NCBI GenBank assembly: GCA_958009085.1 | Contig: OY253671.1 | Span: 434,001-498,000 of the forward strand | Length of the DNA: 64,000 bases | From: Protoeuglena noctilucae | Lineage: Eukaryota > Chlorophyta > Pedinophyceae > Marsupiomonadales > Marsupiomonadaceae | Reading direction: 5' to 3' | Part shown: in pieces, positions 11,701-21,853 of the stretch | Layout: every line of letters begins with the position of its first letter | How positions within the stretch are numbered: the stretch's first letter is position 1 | The notes under the pieces: model-generated | The model's input: the letters and a program-made list of their open reading frames with translations, nothing else | Told to the model about the DNA's origin: nothing | Database searches by the model: none | Made by a program: the position numbers and the translations under genes

Positions 11701-12765
11701 CTGGTCCTCCTTGGGCTGCAGCTTGCTCTGCGGGCCGCGGAGAGGGGTCGCCTTGGGCGCACCGGCGCGGCACTGGGTGCTGCATGCCTGATGGATGCAG
11801 GACGACGCGAGTGGGCACGCACCAGCACTTGCTCCGTCTTCGTCCGCGCACGCTGCAGGCGCGTAGACCCCGGACTCCCGACGCTGCTTCCGGGGGAGTT
11901 GTAGTTGTGGAGACCGGCGGCCGTGCCGCTCGTTGACGAGAGCGCGCGGTGGAGGGACGAGTCGAGGTGGAGGAGCGTGATGGGGCCGGGGGTGCCGGGG
12001 GGCGCGGGCGCGGCTGAGGGCGGCGACGTGGCGTCCAGCTGGCCCGAACCAGCTTCCTTCTGCTGACGAACAAGTTCGCGGAGCTCCGCGGCACGTGTCC
12101 TCGCCTCCTGGGGCGCCTTCACCAACTGTTGGGCGGGCGCCCCGCTTCCGAAGACAGTGAAACTCCCTGCTCCCGGCGTCAGCACGCCACTGTTCAGGCG
12201 TTTCGCCAGCTCGCGTTTCCTCGGCGCCACGGACCTCTGCGATGGGGCGCAACTGCAGTCGTGGGCGCGCGAGCCCCGCGCAGCTTGCCGACAATGTCAA
12301 CGATTGGCTGTTCTCCGACAGGTTTCGGAAGACAGAGCGCGGCACGGCGAAGCGCTGGGCCTCACAACCACGCCTCACCTGCTTCTCCGCTCGGCACGGC
12401 CCGCAGACGAAGCGATGCCACCTGTCCTTGTGCGCTGCACATGTTGCATGATATAACGAGTAGCATTTGGTACAATGGATGAGCTTCTCGCGCTGCGGGT
12501 GCGAGGCGCGACGGTTGCCATGTCACATCGGTCAGCGCAGCTGATTGAGGCCCTGTGCCGCCAGGGAGCACGCCAGGGAGCAGAACCAGCATCATTAAGC
12601 GCCCGAGCGTGACACGGGGGGGCACCGTCGCCTGGAGCCCGCAGGTTCCTGTGCCAAGTGGCACGTGCTCGCCTTAGCGCCCTGCCCGCAGGTCTGGCAC
12701 ACCGCATTCGACACGTCGAGGTCGTCGGAGTCGGACGATGCGGCGAGTTCTCCCAGCCGCGCCAT
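8707..12765 (-). CDS. PHD-finger protein with long disordered region
   Basis: Eight exons join in frame (12765-12673, 12492-12379, 12236-11823, 11727-11319, 11239-10972, 10922-10433, 10342-9538, 9446-8707), giving 1110 aa. The start has a perfect context (gcggccATGg). Residues about 25-65 form a PHD finger (C4HC3): CQTC, CTKC, H-x2-C (YHATC), then WHRFVCGPC. PHD fingers usually read histone H3 tail modifications, so a chromatin role is inferred. The first intron (12672-12493, GC-AG) splits the finger. The remaining 1000 or so residues are mostly Ser/Pro/Arg/Gly-rich and probably disordered. Short more ordered patches occur, for example KEDQLIKLVRKSMFRRGL, PPGYQ..HPVW, and CAHFFPDGYA followed by a helical stretch near the C-terminus. 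I cannot name an orthologue. Confidence 0.78.
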
Positions 12766-13027
12766 GGCCGCCTCAGACCGGAGCCGCAGGGCCCATGCAG
12801 AAGGGCAGGGCCTGGAGCAGATGCCCCCCGCAGCCGGAAGCGTTGCCCGGCGGCTTCAGCGCGTAATGACAACGTCGGGAACAGTGTCGAGAAGGCGCAT
12901 ATCAAATCTCGGCTATTCATTAGGGTAGGGCACTATCAGGAACCCTAATCTATCGGCAAGCCCAAGGTTTAGCCGCGATAAGGACGACTCAGGAACCGGG
13001 CAATGGAGAGCATCGGGTTGTAAGATC
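12766..13027. other. short intergenic region
   Basis: These 262 bp separate two minus-strand genes. They are noticeably less GC-rich than the flanking exons around 12890-12990. The region contains the 3' UTR of the ZIP gene and the promoter of the PHD gene. No motif is assigned. Confidence 0.4.
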
Positions 13028-15590
13028 CTAAAGGAGGCCTTGGGCGGCCTGGAGCAGGAACCACGGCAGCATCACGGCCGCCGCGCCACAGACCATAGCA
13101 GTCTGCGTGGCGGCACGCATGGAAGGCAGGGTGCGGGCCCTGATGTCCGGCAGCAGCCGCCAGTACGTGCCCCCGAGCATGGCGCCCCCGCAGGTGCACA
13201 TGGCGACGGCGCACACGAGGTGCCGCACTGCGAGCGCGGGGCGTGGAGCGGGCTCATATAACCACTGCCCCCCGTCCAGCCGCCCCTGCGCGCCGAGCGC
13301 TCAGTCACCACCACCAGTGCCGCCCTCGGCTCACCTCCCGGCTGCCACGAGACGAACACGGCCGCCGCGGACCCGAGCACTGACGAGAGGCACGACACGG
13401 TGGCCGTGGCAGCAGCCGTGCTCAGCAAGCCACCCCTGGTCAGGGATAGGGACCACAAGAAAGCCGTGACAGCTGCCGGGGCGACGCCGAGGATAGCGGC
13501 CCACCAGACGCCCGCGTGCAGCCCCGCAGACACAGCGGCAGCTCCCAGCGTCAGCATGCCGCCGTGTGCCACACTCCCGGCCGCCACCACCGCCAGCGGC
13601 GCAACCTCGTGGAGCGCAAACCCTCGGCGCGACTTGAATGCCGCGTCTCCGCGGTGCGGGCTGACCGGCTGAGCCGTCCCCTGCGGTGGCGGACACGTTG
13701 AGGTCCTTTGCCTGCAAGCCCTGTACGCTCATCTCTGCCAAAGGGGTAGGAGAGGGTACGCAGCCAGCGCTCACCTCGCCGCCGCTGCCACTCTCCACGT
13801 CCATCTCCGCGCGGCGACTCGATCCAGCCCGCCGCACGTCCCGAGGAAAGTCCCCCAGGCGCCCGCCGGAGTCAGGGTCCGCCCCGCGCCTCGCGAGGAA
13901 ACCTCCATGCAGCTCAGCAAGCCCAAGCACCGCGACGTCCCCCGCGTCCTCCTTTCCGTGCCCCTCGCCGACGGCCCGGTCCGTCGCGGCACCGTTCAGC
14001 ACGCCGATGCGCGGCCCAAAGCGGCCCGGGGCAAACAGGGGCGCTCCGAGAGCCAGTCCCGCGACAACGCCCAGGCCGCACGCGACGAAGCGGGCCGAGG
14101 ACGTCCCGCTGCTCGTGAGCGCGTCGAGGAAGGTCACGGCGCCCAGTGCGAGTGCCGCCCCGCATCCGGCCACCCGAACGACGTGCAGGGTGCGGCTGCC
14201 GAGGTGCGGTGGGTGCTGCGGCCCCTGCGCGGCCTGCAGGGCGCCAACGGCCAGCGCAGCGGCCACGGCCACGAGGGCTGCGGAGAAGAGGGCGCTCCGG
14301 ATGGCTGGGCGGGCAGCCGCCATGGCGAGCCCCTGAGTCGAGATGCCGGCCAGTCGCGAGTGAGTCTCTGCGGGGGCGGGAGGGGCTGAGTGGCAACTTG
14401 CCCCCACACGCGCATTGCCAGAGGAGCCGGACAAGCACACGGTCACGAAAAGAGCCAGAACATGACACAGGCCATCGCCACGTCCACGGACCTGTCATGG
14501 ACTCGAGCAGCATCCGCGTGGCCTCGAGCCACAACGCAGAGAGCGTGCAGCTGGTGGCGATGGCCGTGCTGGGGGCGTCCGCCAGGGCGTCTGGGAGTAG
14601 CTCGGCGAATACCATCCACACCATGCACCCCGCAGCAAAGCCCAGAGCCACGGGCAGGACGCCCGTGAAGGCGGAGACGAAGAGGTAGCTCGGCAGGGCC
14701 ACGAGGGCCTGAGGCAGGTTGGACAGCAGCGTCCATCCGAGGGAGGCCCAGGGGTCCACTCCGCGCGTCACGAGCGTCGTTGCCACCGCCAGGCCCTGCA
14801 GGGACGCACGGGTGCGGCGGTGCCGAGCGGTGCGTGACAGGCACGTTTCGCAGGATGTAGATATTGACATGTCTCGAAGTGCTTGCGTCACGTGCATCAC
14901 CTCGGGCACGTTGTGGACGCCCATGGCGATCGTGATGAGCAGGCCCTGCCTCCACCCGTGGCGCCCGCAGAAGGAGACGCCAACCCCGCATCCCTCGCCG
15001 AAGGCGTGGGCGACCATGATGCCCATGATCATCAGCGAGCGCCGGGCGTCCGCGCCCTTGAGGTGGGCGAAGGACACGTCCTCATGGCTGTCGAGCCACC
15101 GGTGCATGGCCTGGATGAAGATGGTGCCCAGCCCGAGGCCAAGGAGGACGCCGGGACCTGAGTAGGGCTGCCCCTCGTGCACGAGGTCGAAGCTGGCGGC
15201 CAGCATGACCCCGCAGGCGATGGCCTTCACCAGGCCCGCGGTGCGCTTGGACAAGTGGCGCATGAAGAAGAATGGCAGCGCGCCAAACCCGGTGCAGAGA
15301 GCCGTGACGCATGAGAGGAAGAGAACGGTGTACCAGGGGATGTCCCGGCCGAGGCGCGCGTGGCGGTGGCTGGGAGCGCGGGGCGAACGAGATGCATCGC
15401 AGCCGTCTTGCAAAGGGCTGCGAGCGCTCATGGGCGTCCGCAGTCACCTGCCATTGTCTGGAGCTGTATGGGATGCGGTGTCGGGGTTGGATGGGGTGGG
15501 AGATGCCGCAGCGGCCGCAGCAAGCAGTGTTACGAGCAGGATGCAGCGTAGCAGCCCGTCCCGGGCCTTCCTGGCCACCGCGAGCTTCAT
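13028..15590 (-). CDS. ZIP-family metal transporter (At3g08650 type)
   Basis: This membrane transporter probably moves zinc or another divalent metal. Six exons (15590-15448, 15369-14901, 14795-14492, 14367-13775, 13680-13335, 13227-13028) give 684 aa. Exon 1 encodes a signal peptide (CILLVTLLAAAAAA core) and is well supported because its phase fits exon 2. The N-terminal half has the ZIP signatures HAFGEGCGVGVSF and HNVPEGLAVA, in which His, Glu and neighbouring residues form the metal path. An intron falls exactly between the PE and G of HNVPEG. The following TM segment contains GFAAGCMVWMVFAELLPDA. The C-terminal half has several more hydrophobic segments and a hydrophilic loop (about residues 380-505). 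It aligns in layout with the long plant protein At3g08650 rather than with short ZIPs. The C-terminal segments lack the His-rich motif. Confidence 0.88.
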
Positions 15591-16152
15591 GAGCTCCAAA
15601 GCAACAACACGCCTCTTTGGCCGACGGCCAAGCCCCGCATCGCTCGAACTGAGAGCGCACAAGGCCGCGACTAGGCACGTGCCAAGAACTGCGATCGAAA
15701 TGGGAGCTACTCGCGCACTCCCCGCATCCCCTGCACACTTGCGTAGCCTTCTGTCTAAACGCAGCCGCAGGAGGCATGCAGAGGCGTTGTCTGCGGTGAG
15801 ACAGCTGCCAGACTTTCGCGCAACCACACTGCACCGGCATGCGGCGCACTGAGCCGGCTTCGCGTCTATCGATGACAGCTGCGTCAGCGGCGGCAAGCGA
15901 AACCCCTCATCCTTCAAATGTCTGCCCAGTGGATAGCCCCGCTTCCAAGCTGGCCAGGCCAAAGTCCCTCTCCTGGCACAGACGACCCCACGCCGCCTAC
16001 AAGTCCAGGAATAGGGACCGCGTCTGCCGCGAGACGTGCCCGACGGCGCATGCCCAACGCCTCCATCAATGGCGCACCAGCGCCGGCGCCCTTCCCCAAC
16101 CCGCTGTCCGACAGGTCGCGGCGCACCACGCCCCCCAGGGAGTGGCAGTGGC
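15591..16152. other. intergenic, no gene seen
   Basis: This 562-bp stretch upstream of the ZIP gene and downstream of eL32 has overlapping open frames on both strands but none with splice-consistent structure. It holds the ZIP promoter and the eL32 3' end. Confidence 0.4.
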
Positions 16153-16897
16153 TTACTCGGCCTCCTCCGTCCGCAGGCGGGCCTTGGCGTTGGTCACGTG
16201 GATCCCCAGCACGCGGGCCTTCTCCACGATGGCCTTGCGCTTCGCGCTCCCGACCGACTGGGCGATCGTCACGCAGTACTTGCGGTTCTGCAGGCGCGGG
16301 TAGCGCTTTTGAGCAGCCGTGGGCGGCCCGCCGCCTCCCCGCGCCCCCGCAGCCCGCCCCAGCGAGACGCCCACTGTGGGCGCCCCGGAGGGCGTCCCGG
16401 CGCCTGCGGCGGACTCGCCTGCATGATGTACATCTCCAGCTCCTTGGCGTTGTTGATGACGGCGTTGTAGAGGCCGTTGGGGAGCATGTGCCGGGTCTCC
16501 TTGTTGGACCCGTAGCCGATCTTGGGCATCGCGGCCCTGCCCCGGTAGCGACGGCGGACGGCGCCATCGATACCCTTGGGCTTCCTCCACGACTCCTGCA
16601 GGCGCGGGCGGCTCCAGGCGGCTCGGCCATGCTGCCAGTCCCCGCCCCCACCCCCCCGCGACCTCCCGCCGCAGCCGACGCCCCCGCGCGCTCAGGAGCG
16701 CTTCGCAAATGACATCCAGGCGCTCCGCCGTTACGCGTACCGCTCCCCCGCTCCCCCCGCAGGGCTCAGTCCCGTCGGGCCCGCCCCCTCACCGGGATGG
16801 AGGGCTTGAGGTCGAACTGGGGCTTCCTAAACTTGTTCGTCCGCTTCTTGACGATCTTCCGCCGGATGAGCGGGTTGGCGGGGACGACGGACACCAT
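16153..16897 (-). CDS. RPL32: 60S ribosomal protein eL32
   Basis: This is a component of the cytosolic large ribosomal subunit. Three exons (16897-16793, 16595-16419, 16287-16153) give 138 aa, the usual eL32 length. Recognisable family blocks are IVKKRTNKF, SWRKPKGID, VRRRYRGR, MPKIGYGSNKETRHMLPNG, KELEMY, and the C-terminal RKAIVEKA...VTNAKARLRTEE. The second intron (16418-16288) starts GCGAGT. Conservation is continuous across it (KELEMYIMQ then NRKYC), so the GC-AG boundary is secure. The gene is divergent from PLAA/DOA1. Confidence 0.97.
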
Positions 16898-17347
16898 GGC
16901 TCCTCCCCGGTGCCCTGCGGTGACCGAGCGGGGAGGCGCGAGGCTGAGTATATCATTCGCGACCTGACAGCGCCACTCGCGCGCGCGCTGGAGCCGGGGT
17001 GCTCCTGCCCGGGCAGCGACCAGCGGGGGACGCGCGAGCGAGGGCGAGCAGCGGCCCACCTGCGCGAGTCCAAGCCCCAAGTAAAAGGGAGAGCGGGGAG
17101 GTCGCCCGGGGCACTTCCCATCCCCCACCTGGTGTTTCTGGCGCGAGGATGCCAGAAAACCGGTGCTGCGAGCTTGACATGCCGAGGCCGCGGCTCGCGA
17201 TGGCATGTTCGCGTGCAGTGTTGCCTCAGTGCCCCGAGGACGCTGTCGGGACGTCGCGGCTCCTCGTGCACGCCAAGACCTCCTCGTGACGCGACCAGCG
17301 AGGACCGCGTTCCTCGGTGGGGCCTCGGCCGCTTCTCCGCGGCAACC
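16898..17347. promoter_or_regulatory. divergent promoter region, eL32 / PLAA
   Basis: The two start codons are 450 bp apart and point away from each other, so both promoters lie here. A TATA-like gagtatatc occurs near 16947-16955, about 50-60 bp upstream of the eL32 start on the minus strand. No other element is assigned. Confidence 0.45.
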
Positions 17348-19991
17348 ATGGCGGATCCCAAGACTTTCGGCCTCCGCTGCGAGCTCATCGGCCACGAGGA
17401 GGACGTGAGGGGCGCTTGAAAAGTGCCCTACGCGCTTTGCTCCGCTGCGCCCGGTCTGTTGGACGAGAGGGCGAGATCTCGCTGTCGCGACAGCGAGCTT
17501 TATTATTTGCTTGTCCCGCTCACCCAGGTCCGCGCCGTGAGCCACTGCGAGCTCGGCATCCTCACGGCATCGCGGGACAAGGTGCGTGAGGGCGCGTCCC
17601 AGGCGTCCCGAGGCGTGAACTTTGTTGCGCTCGAAACAAATAGATTCCCGTGTCGTGCAGACGGTCAAAATCTGGCACGAGGACCACAGCTCGCGGGGAT
17701 GCGGGAACTACGTCGCTTACAAGACCTTGGTGGGACACACCAGCTACGTCACCGCCCTGGCTTACCTCTCGCCGGGCCAGTCGCCGTCCCTACCACGCGG
17801 CGCCGTCGTGACGGGCGCGCGGGACCCGGCCGTCGGCGTGTGGGACACGGGTGCGTTGCTGCGATCCCCAGCTGCGCCATACCCCGGGTGTCCTGTGGAG
17901 TTCTCTCGGCCATAAACCGCCTCGCGTTTGCCCCGCTTGCAGACAAGTGCGAGCCGGTGTACATGATGTCGGGCCACGAGTACCAGGTCACGTGCGTGGG
18001 GGTCCTGGAAGGCGGCGTGGTCGTTTCTGGGGCTCTGGACAAGACGCTGCGGGTCTGGCGCGGCGGGGAGTGCGTGCGGACGTTGGAGGGACACGAGGGG
18101 CCCGTGCTGTGCCTGTGCGTGCTGCCCTCGGGGGAGGTGCTTTCTGGCTCGGGGGACACCACAGCGCGGTTGTGGGACGCGAGCACGGGGGAGTGCATGG
18201 GAGTGTTCCGGGGGCACTCGGACTCTGTCCGCGCGCTCTGCGTGCTGCCGGGCGTGGGCGTGGTGTCCGGCTCGCATGACACGACCTGCATGGTGTGGTC
18301 CAACCAGGGGGACGTCCTGGCCACGCTCGTCGGGCACACGGCGCTCGTGTACGGGGTGGCGGCCACCGCTGACGCCTCCCGCATCGCCAGCGCGTCCGAG
18401 GACAAGACGGTGCGGGTATGGCGCCCGGACGGGGCCTGCCTGCAGACCGTCGTGCACCCCGCATGCGTCTGGGGCGTGTGCTTCCTCCCGGACGGCGACA
18501 TGGCCACCGCCTGCGCCGACTCGAACGCGTACGTGTGGACCGCTGACCCCGACCGGTGAGGGCGCTCAGTGGGGCTGGCGAGCGGAGTTGGGCACGACAC
18601 GACACATGGCAGCATTCGAAGCCGCCTCTCCTAAGTTTCCTGGTCGCAGAGAGGCTGGGCAGGAGCTGTCGACCGCGTTCGCTGCGCGCGTGGCGGCGGC
18701 GGAGAGCAGCGGCCAGGGCGAGGGCGGTGCGTCGTCGCTGCCGCCGGGCATCAAGGTCGAGGAGGAGTCGGCCCTGGCCAGGCCGGGCACGAGGAACGGG
18801 GAGAACCGGTTTGTGCGCCAGGACGGCACGGTGATGGCGTACGCGTGGGACCAGGCCCAGTCGACGTGGGAGTGCATCGGCGAGGTCATGGCGGGCCCGC
18901 GCGGACAGGCCGGCGCGGCCCGGCAGCCCAAGGAGCACAACGGCCGTACGTGGGACTACGTGTTCGACATCGACGTCAAGGACGGCGCCCCGCCCCTGAA
19001 GCTCCCTTACAACGTTGGGGAGGACCCCTACGAGGCCGCCGACCGCTTCATGGAGGAGAACCAGCTGCCGCTGACATACCGGTCGCAGATCGCGGACTTC
19101 ATCCTGCGCAATGCCGCGCCGGCTAGCGCGGGGCCTGTCACGGGGGGCGGCGCCGACCCTTACACGGGGTCGCGCGCCACAGCGCCGGCAAGCAACGCCA
19201 CTCCCGCGTCGTCGTCCCCGCCCATCCCGTTCCGGGACGTGACGCGCTTTGAGCAGGCGATTAACGTCCCCGTGGCCATGAGGAAGATGGCGGAGTTTGC
19301 GGGGACAGAGAGTGACGCGGCGGCGGCGCTGCCTGCCCTGGAGCGGGTGGCGGCAGGGGACGAGGCGCTGGCGGCGGGCGGTGCCGCGGCCGGCCTGCTG
19401 GCGACGGCGCTGTCGCAGTGGCCGACCACGCGGCTCTTCCCGGCCCTCGACGTCCTCCGGGTGGGCGCGCTGAAGAGCGCGTTGCCTGCCGATCTCCTGG
19501 ACGCGCTGCGAGCGGCCGTGGACCGCGTGGGGTCGTGCCGGGACGACGGCGTGACGCCCAGCGCCATGCTGGCGGCGAGGGTGCTGTGCAATGTGTGCGT
19601 GCACGACGCGGGCCGCGCGTGGGTCCGGGAGCGGGCAGGGTGGGTCATGGACGCGCTGGGCCGCTTCTGCAGTGCGACGCACAAGGGTCTGCGATCCAGC
19701 ATGTCGGCCCTCGTGCTCAACCTGGCGGTGGTCGGGGCCGAGGGCGATGCGGCGGCGCAGGTGCTGTCGGGTCTGGCGGAGCTGCTGGCCCCTCCTGCCG
19801 CGAGCGCCGAGGAGCACCGGCCCGGCACGATCGTGGCGCTGGTCGCGCTTGGCACGCTGTGCGCCAACCCGCCTGCACGGCAGATGGCAAGGGACCTGGG
19901 GCTCTCCGACTCCTGCGATGCGCTCAAGCGGGTGGGCGACAAAGAGATCGAGGCGATGGCCAAGCGGGTGGGCGACGTGCTGTCTGCGTAA
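17348..19991 (+). CDS. PLAA: PLAA/DOA1/UFD3 ubiquitin-binding WD-repeat protein
   Basis: This is a Cdc48/p97 cofactor that binds ubiquitin and keeps the free ubiquitin pool. Five exons (17348-17404, 17528-17581, 17661-17850, 17943-18555, 18650-19991) give 751 aa, within the family range (yeast Doa1 715, human PLAA 795). Residues 1-304 form a WD40 propeller with clear repeats (HEGPVLCLCVLPSGEVLSGS, DTTARLWD, HSDSVRALCVLPG, DKTVRVWR). A PFU domain follows (about 350-450; NRFVRQDGTVMAYAWD, TWDYVFDID). A C-terminal PUL armadillo domain starts near PFRDVTRFEQAINV. All three domains are complete and in family order. Confidence 0.96.
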
Positions 19992-20264
19992 ATTCCGCCG
20001 CGCTGGGCATCTTGTGTTCACCGCTGTCAGAGCTGGCACTGACTGGGTTGGGTTTTCCGAATTCCTGCGTATTTGAATCTAAAGGCTGGCACCCAACGGT
20101 GGAAAACGAAGCAAAGAAACGGACCTGCGAACCAGGATTTGCTTTTCCCTCGTATCGCCTGGTATTGGCTTCGGTAGGGGTGACAGCGGTACACAGGGGT
20201 CACCGTCCTCCGCGATGCGTCGCTAGGGCCCGCCAGCTGCGAGTCCATCGACTCGCGCGTTGGA

Positions 20265-21603
20265 ATGGCAGCGGGTTCGTTGCGTCCGGCGGCCTGGGCG
20301 TACGTCGGCGCGACCCGGGCACGCCGGCGGCGGGCCCCACTTCGCTGCGCCGGTGCGGCAGCGAGACGGTTTGAGAGCGTCCCGCTCGCACAGCGCGCGG
20401 TACAGGGTCTATTGGAGATGTCACAGATTCCCACGTGGGGCTACCTCCAGCAGCCGCGGAGCTTCCTGCACTACACCGACGCCCGCATCAAGCAGCTGTG
20501 GCTGTGCGCGCTCCTCGTCACGGCTGCCCGTGGGTCCGTCCCCGCGAAAACCCTCTCAAGTGTGTTTGTCGTCCTCCTCAGCGTCGCCGCCCTGCCGCAG
20601 GTCAGGCGCGCCACACGGCCGGGTGCCTCTGCTCGCCCAGTGCATGCGCCTTATTTGATCCACATCAGTTTCGTTTGCGCCTCGCAGAGCCTGTGGCGCG
20701 CACAGCTGAGCAAAATCCTGTTCCTTGGTTCCCTGCTCATGCTCGGCCTGGTCTTTGGGTCCGACCTGCCGCCCGTCACGGAACACAGAGGCCTCCCAGC
20801 TTCCGTGGAGGGGCTGCCTGCGGTCAGGTGACAACTGACCGTATCGCATCGCATCCCAATGCGCTGCTGGACGGCTCTGCGCCACGCAGGCTCCCTCCTG
20901 TTCCCCGCCTGGCGTCGGGCACCCAGGGACGCCCAGCCTCAGATCACACCTCATATATCTGTGTGCAGTGACCTCGTCGGCAGTGGCTACTCGTACGTGG
21001 TCGCGCGCATTGGGCCCATGGTGGCGACGCGCCGCTCCCTGAACCTCGGGGTCGCGTCTTTGGCCATGACGCTCATCTCCCTGCAGGGCACGTCCCTGTG
21101 TCTCGTGACCACCACAGCGGAGGAGATCGGAGCCGCCATGCGATGGGCCCTCTCTCCGCTGCGCCTCGTCGGGTGCGCGCTGCGCTGCGCTGGCCGGCTG
21201 CTGCAACGCCACAGCGACCGCATCTGACACCGCATCTCTCTGCCCTGTTCCCAGGATCAACCCGCAGCCGGCCATCTTTACCCTCATGCTCTCCCTTCGC
21301 TTCATCGGCATCGTTTTCGAGGAAATGCGCAACCTCCTCCTCGGCCTCGCGGCAAGGGGCGTCCCTTGGAAGGAGCTGCGACTGGCGGGGACCGTGCAAG
21401 TCCTGGCCACCCTCGTTGCCCGCATATTTGGGAACCTCCTCGCGCACACCTCCAACATCACGCTTGCGCTCACCGCCCGCGGGGTCACCAACCCCGCCGA
21501 GCATGAGCTTTTCCTGGAAAGGCCTTTCCCGAGCCACCCAGTTGCCAACACCACTGCAGTGGCCGCACTGGGAGCGTTCCTCTGGGCAGCTAGCCGGCTC
21601 TGA
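20265..21603 (+). CDS. EcfT/CbiQ-like transmembrane protein, plastid (ABCI12 type)
   Basis: The protein resembles the transmembrane T-component of energy-coupling factor (ECF) and cobalt/biotin transporters, known in plants as ABCI12. Four exons (20265-20600, 20688-20827, 20969-21172, 21255-21603) give 342 aa. The first 55 or so residues are Ala/Arg-rich and transit-like. Hydrophobic segments follow, then the family signature region: SLRFIGIVFEEMRNLLLGLAARGV, with the Ala-Arg-Gly coupling motif that contacts ATPase subunits. Family knowledge predicts a membrane protein of the plastid envelope. The substrate cannot be read. The neighbour downstream is convergent (UDP-sugar pyrophosphorylase). 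Confidence 0.85.
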
Positions 21604-21853
21604 AGTAGGCCAATCTCTGCTAAACGCTCGCTTGGTTCAACGTCTGGCCGTCTTTGCCTGACCAAGCGCTGGTTCGGCATTCAACCGCCCGGTAGCCACC
21701 CTCGCCGCTCGTCTGGCGGCATCTCCCGCGACGCGGCAGGGCAGCACCCCATCGCTCCCCAACTCAACTCAGCTATCTCCCCGACTGCGTTCCCAAGCCT
21801 CTCCCCGGTTCGACTCTCCCCTGACCCTCTCCCTCCCAGACTCGATTCTCTCG

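Noticed and set aside
10198-12378. 726-codon open frame on the minus strand
   Set aside because: It is a shadow that reads through introns of the PHD gene in the wrong frame; the spliced model keeps phase at every junction.
12940-12960. Telomere-like ccctaa
   Set aside because: A single copy only; no array.
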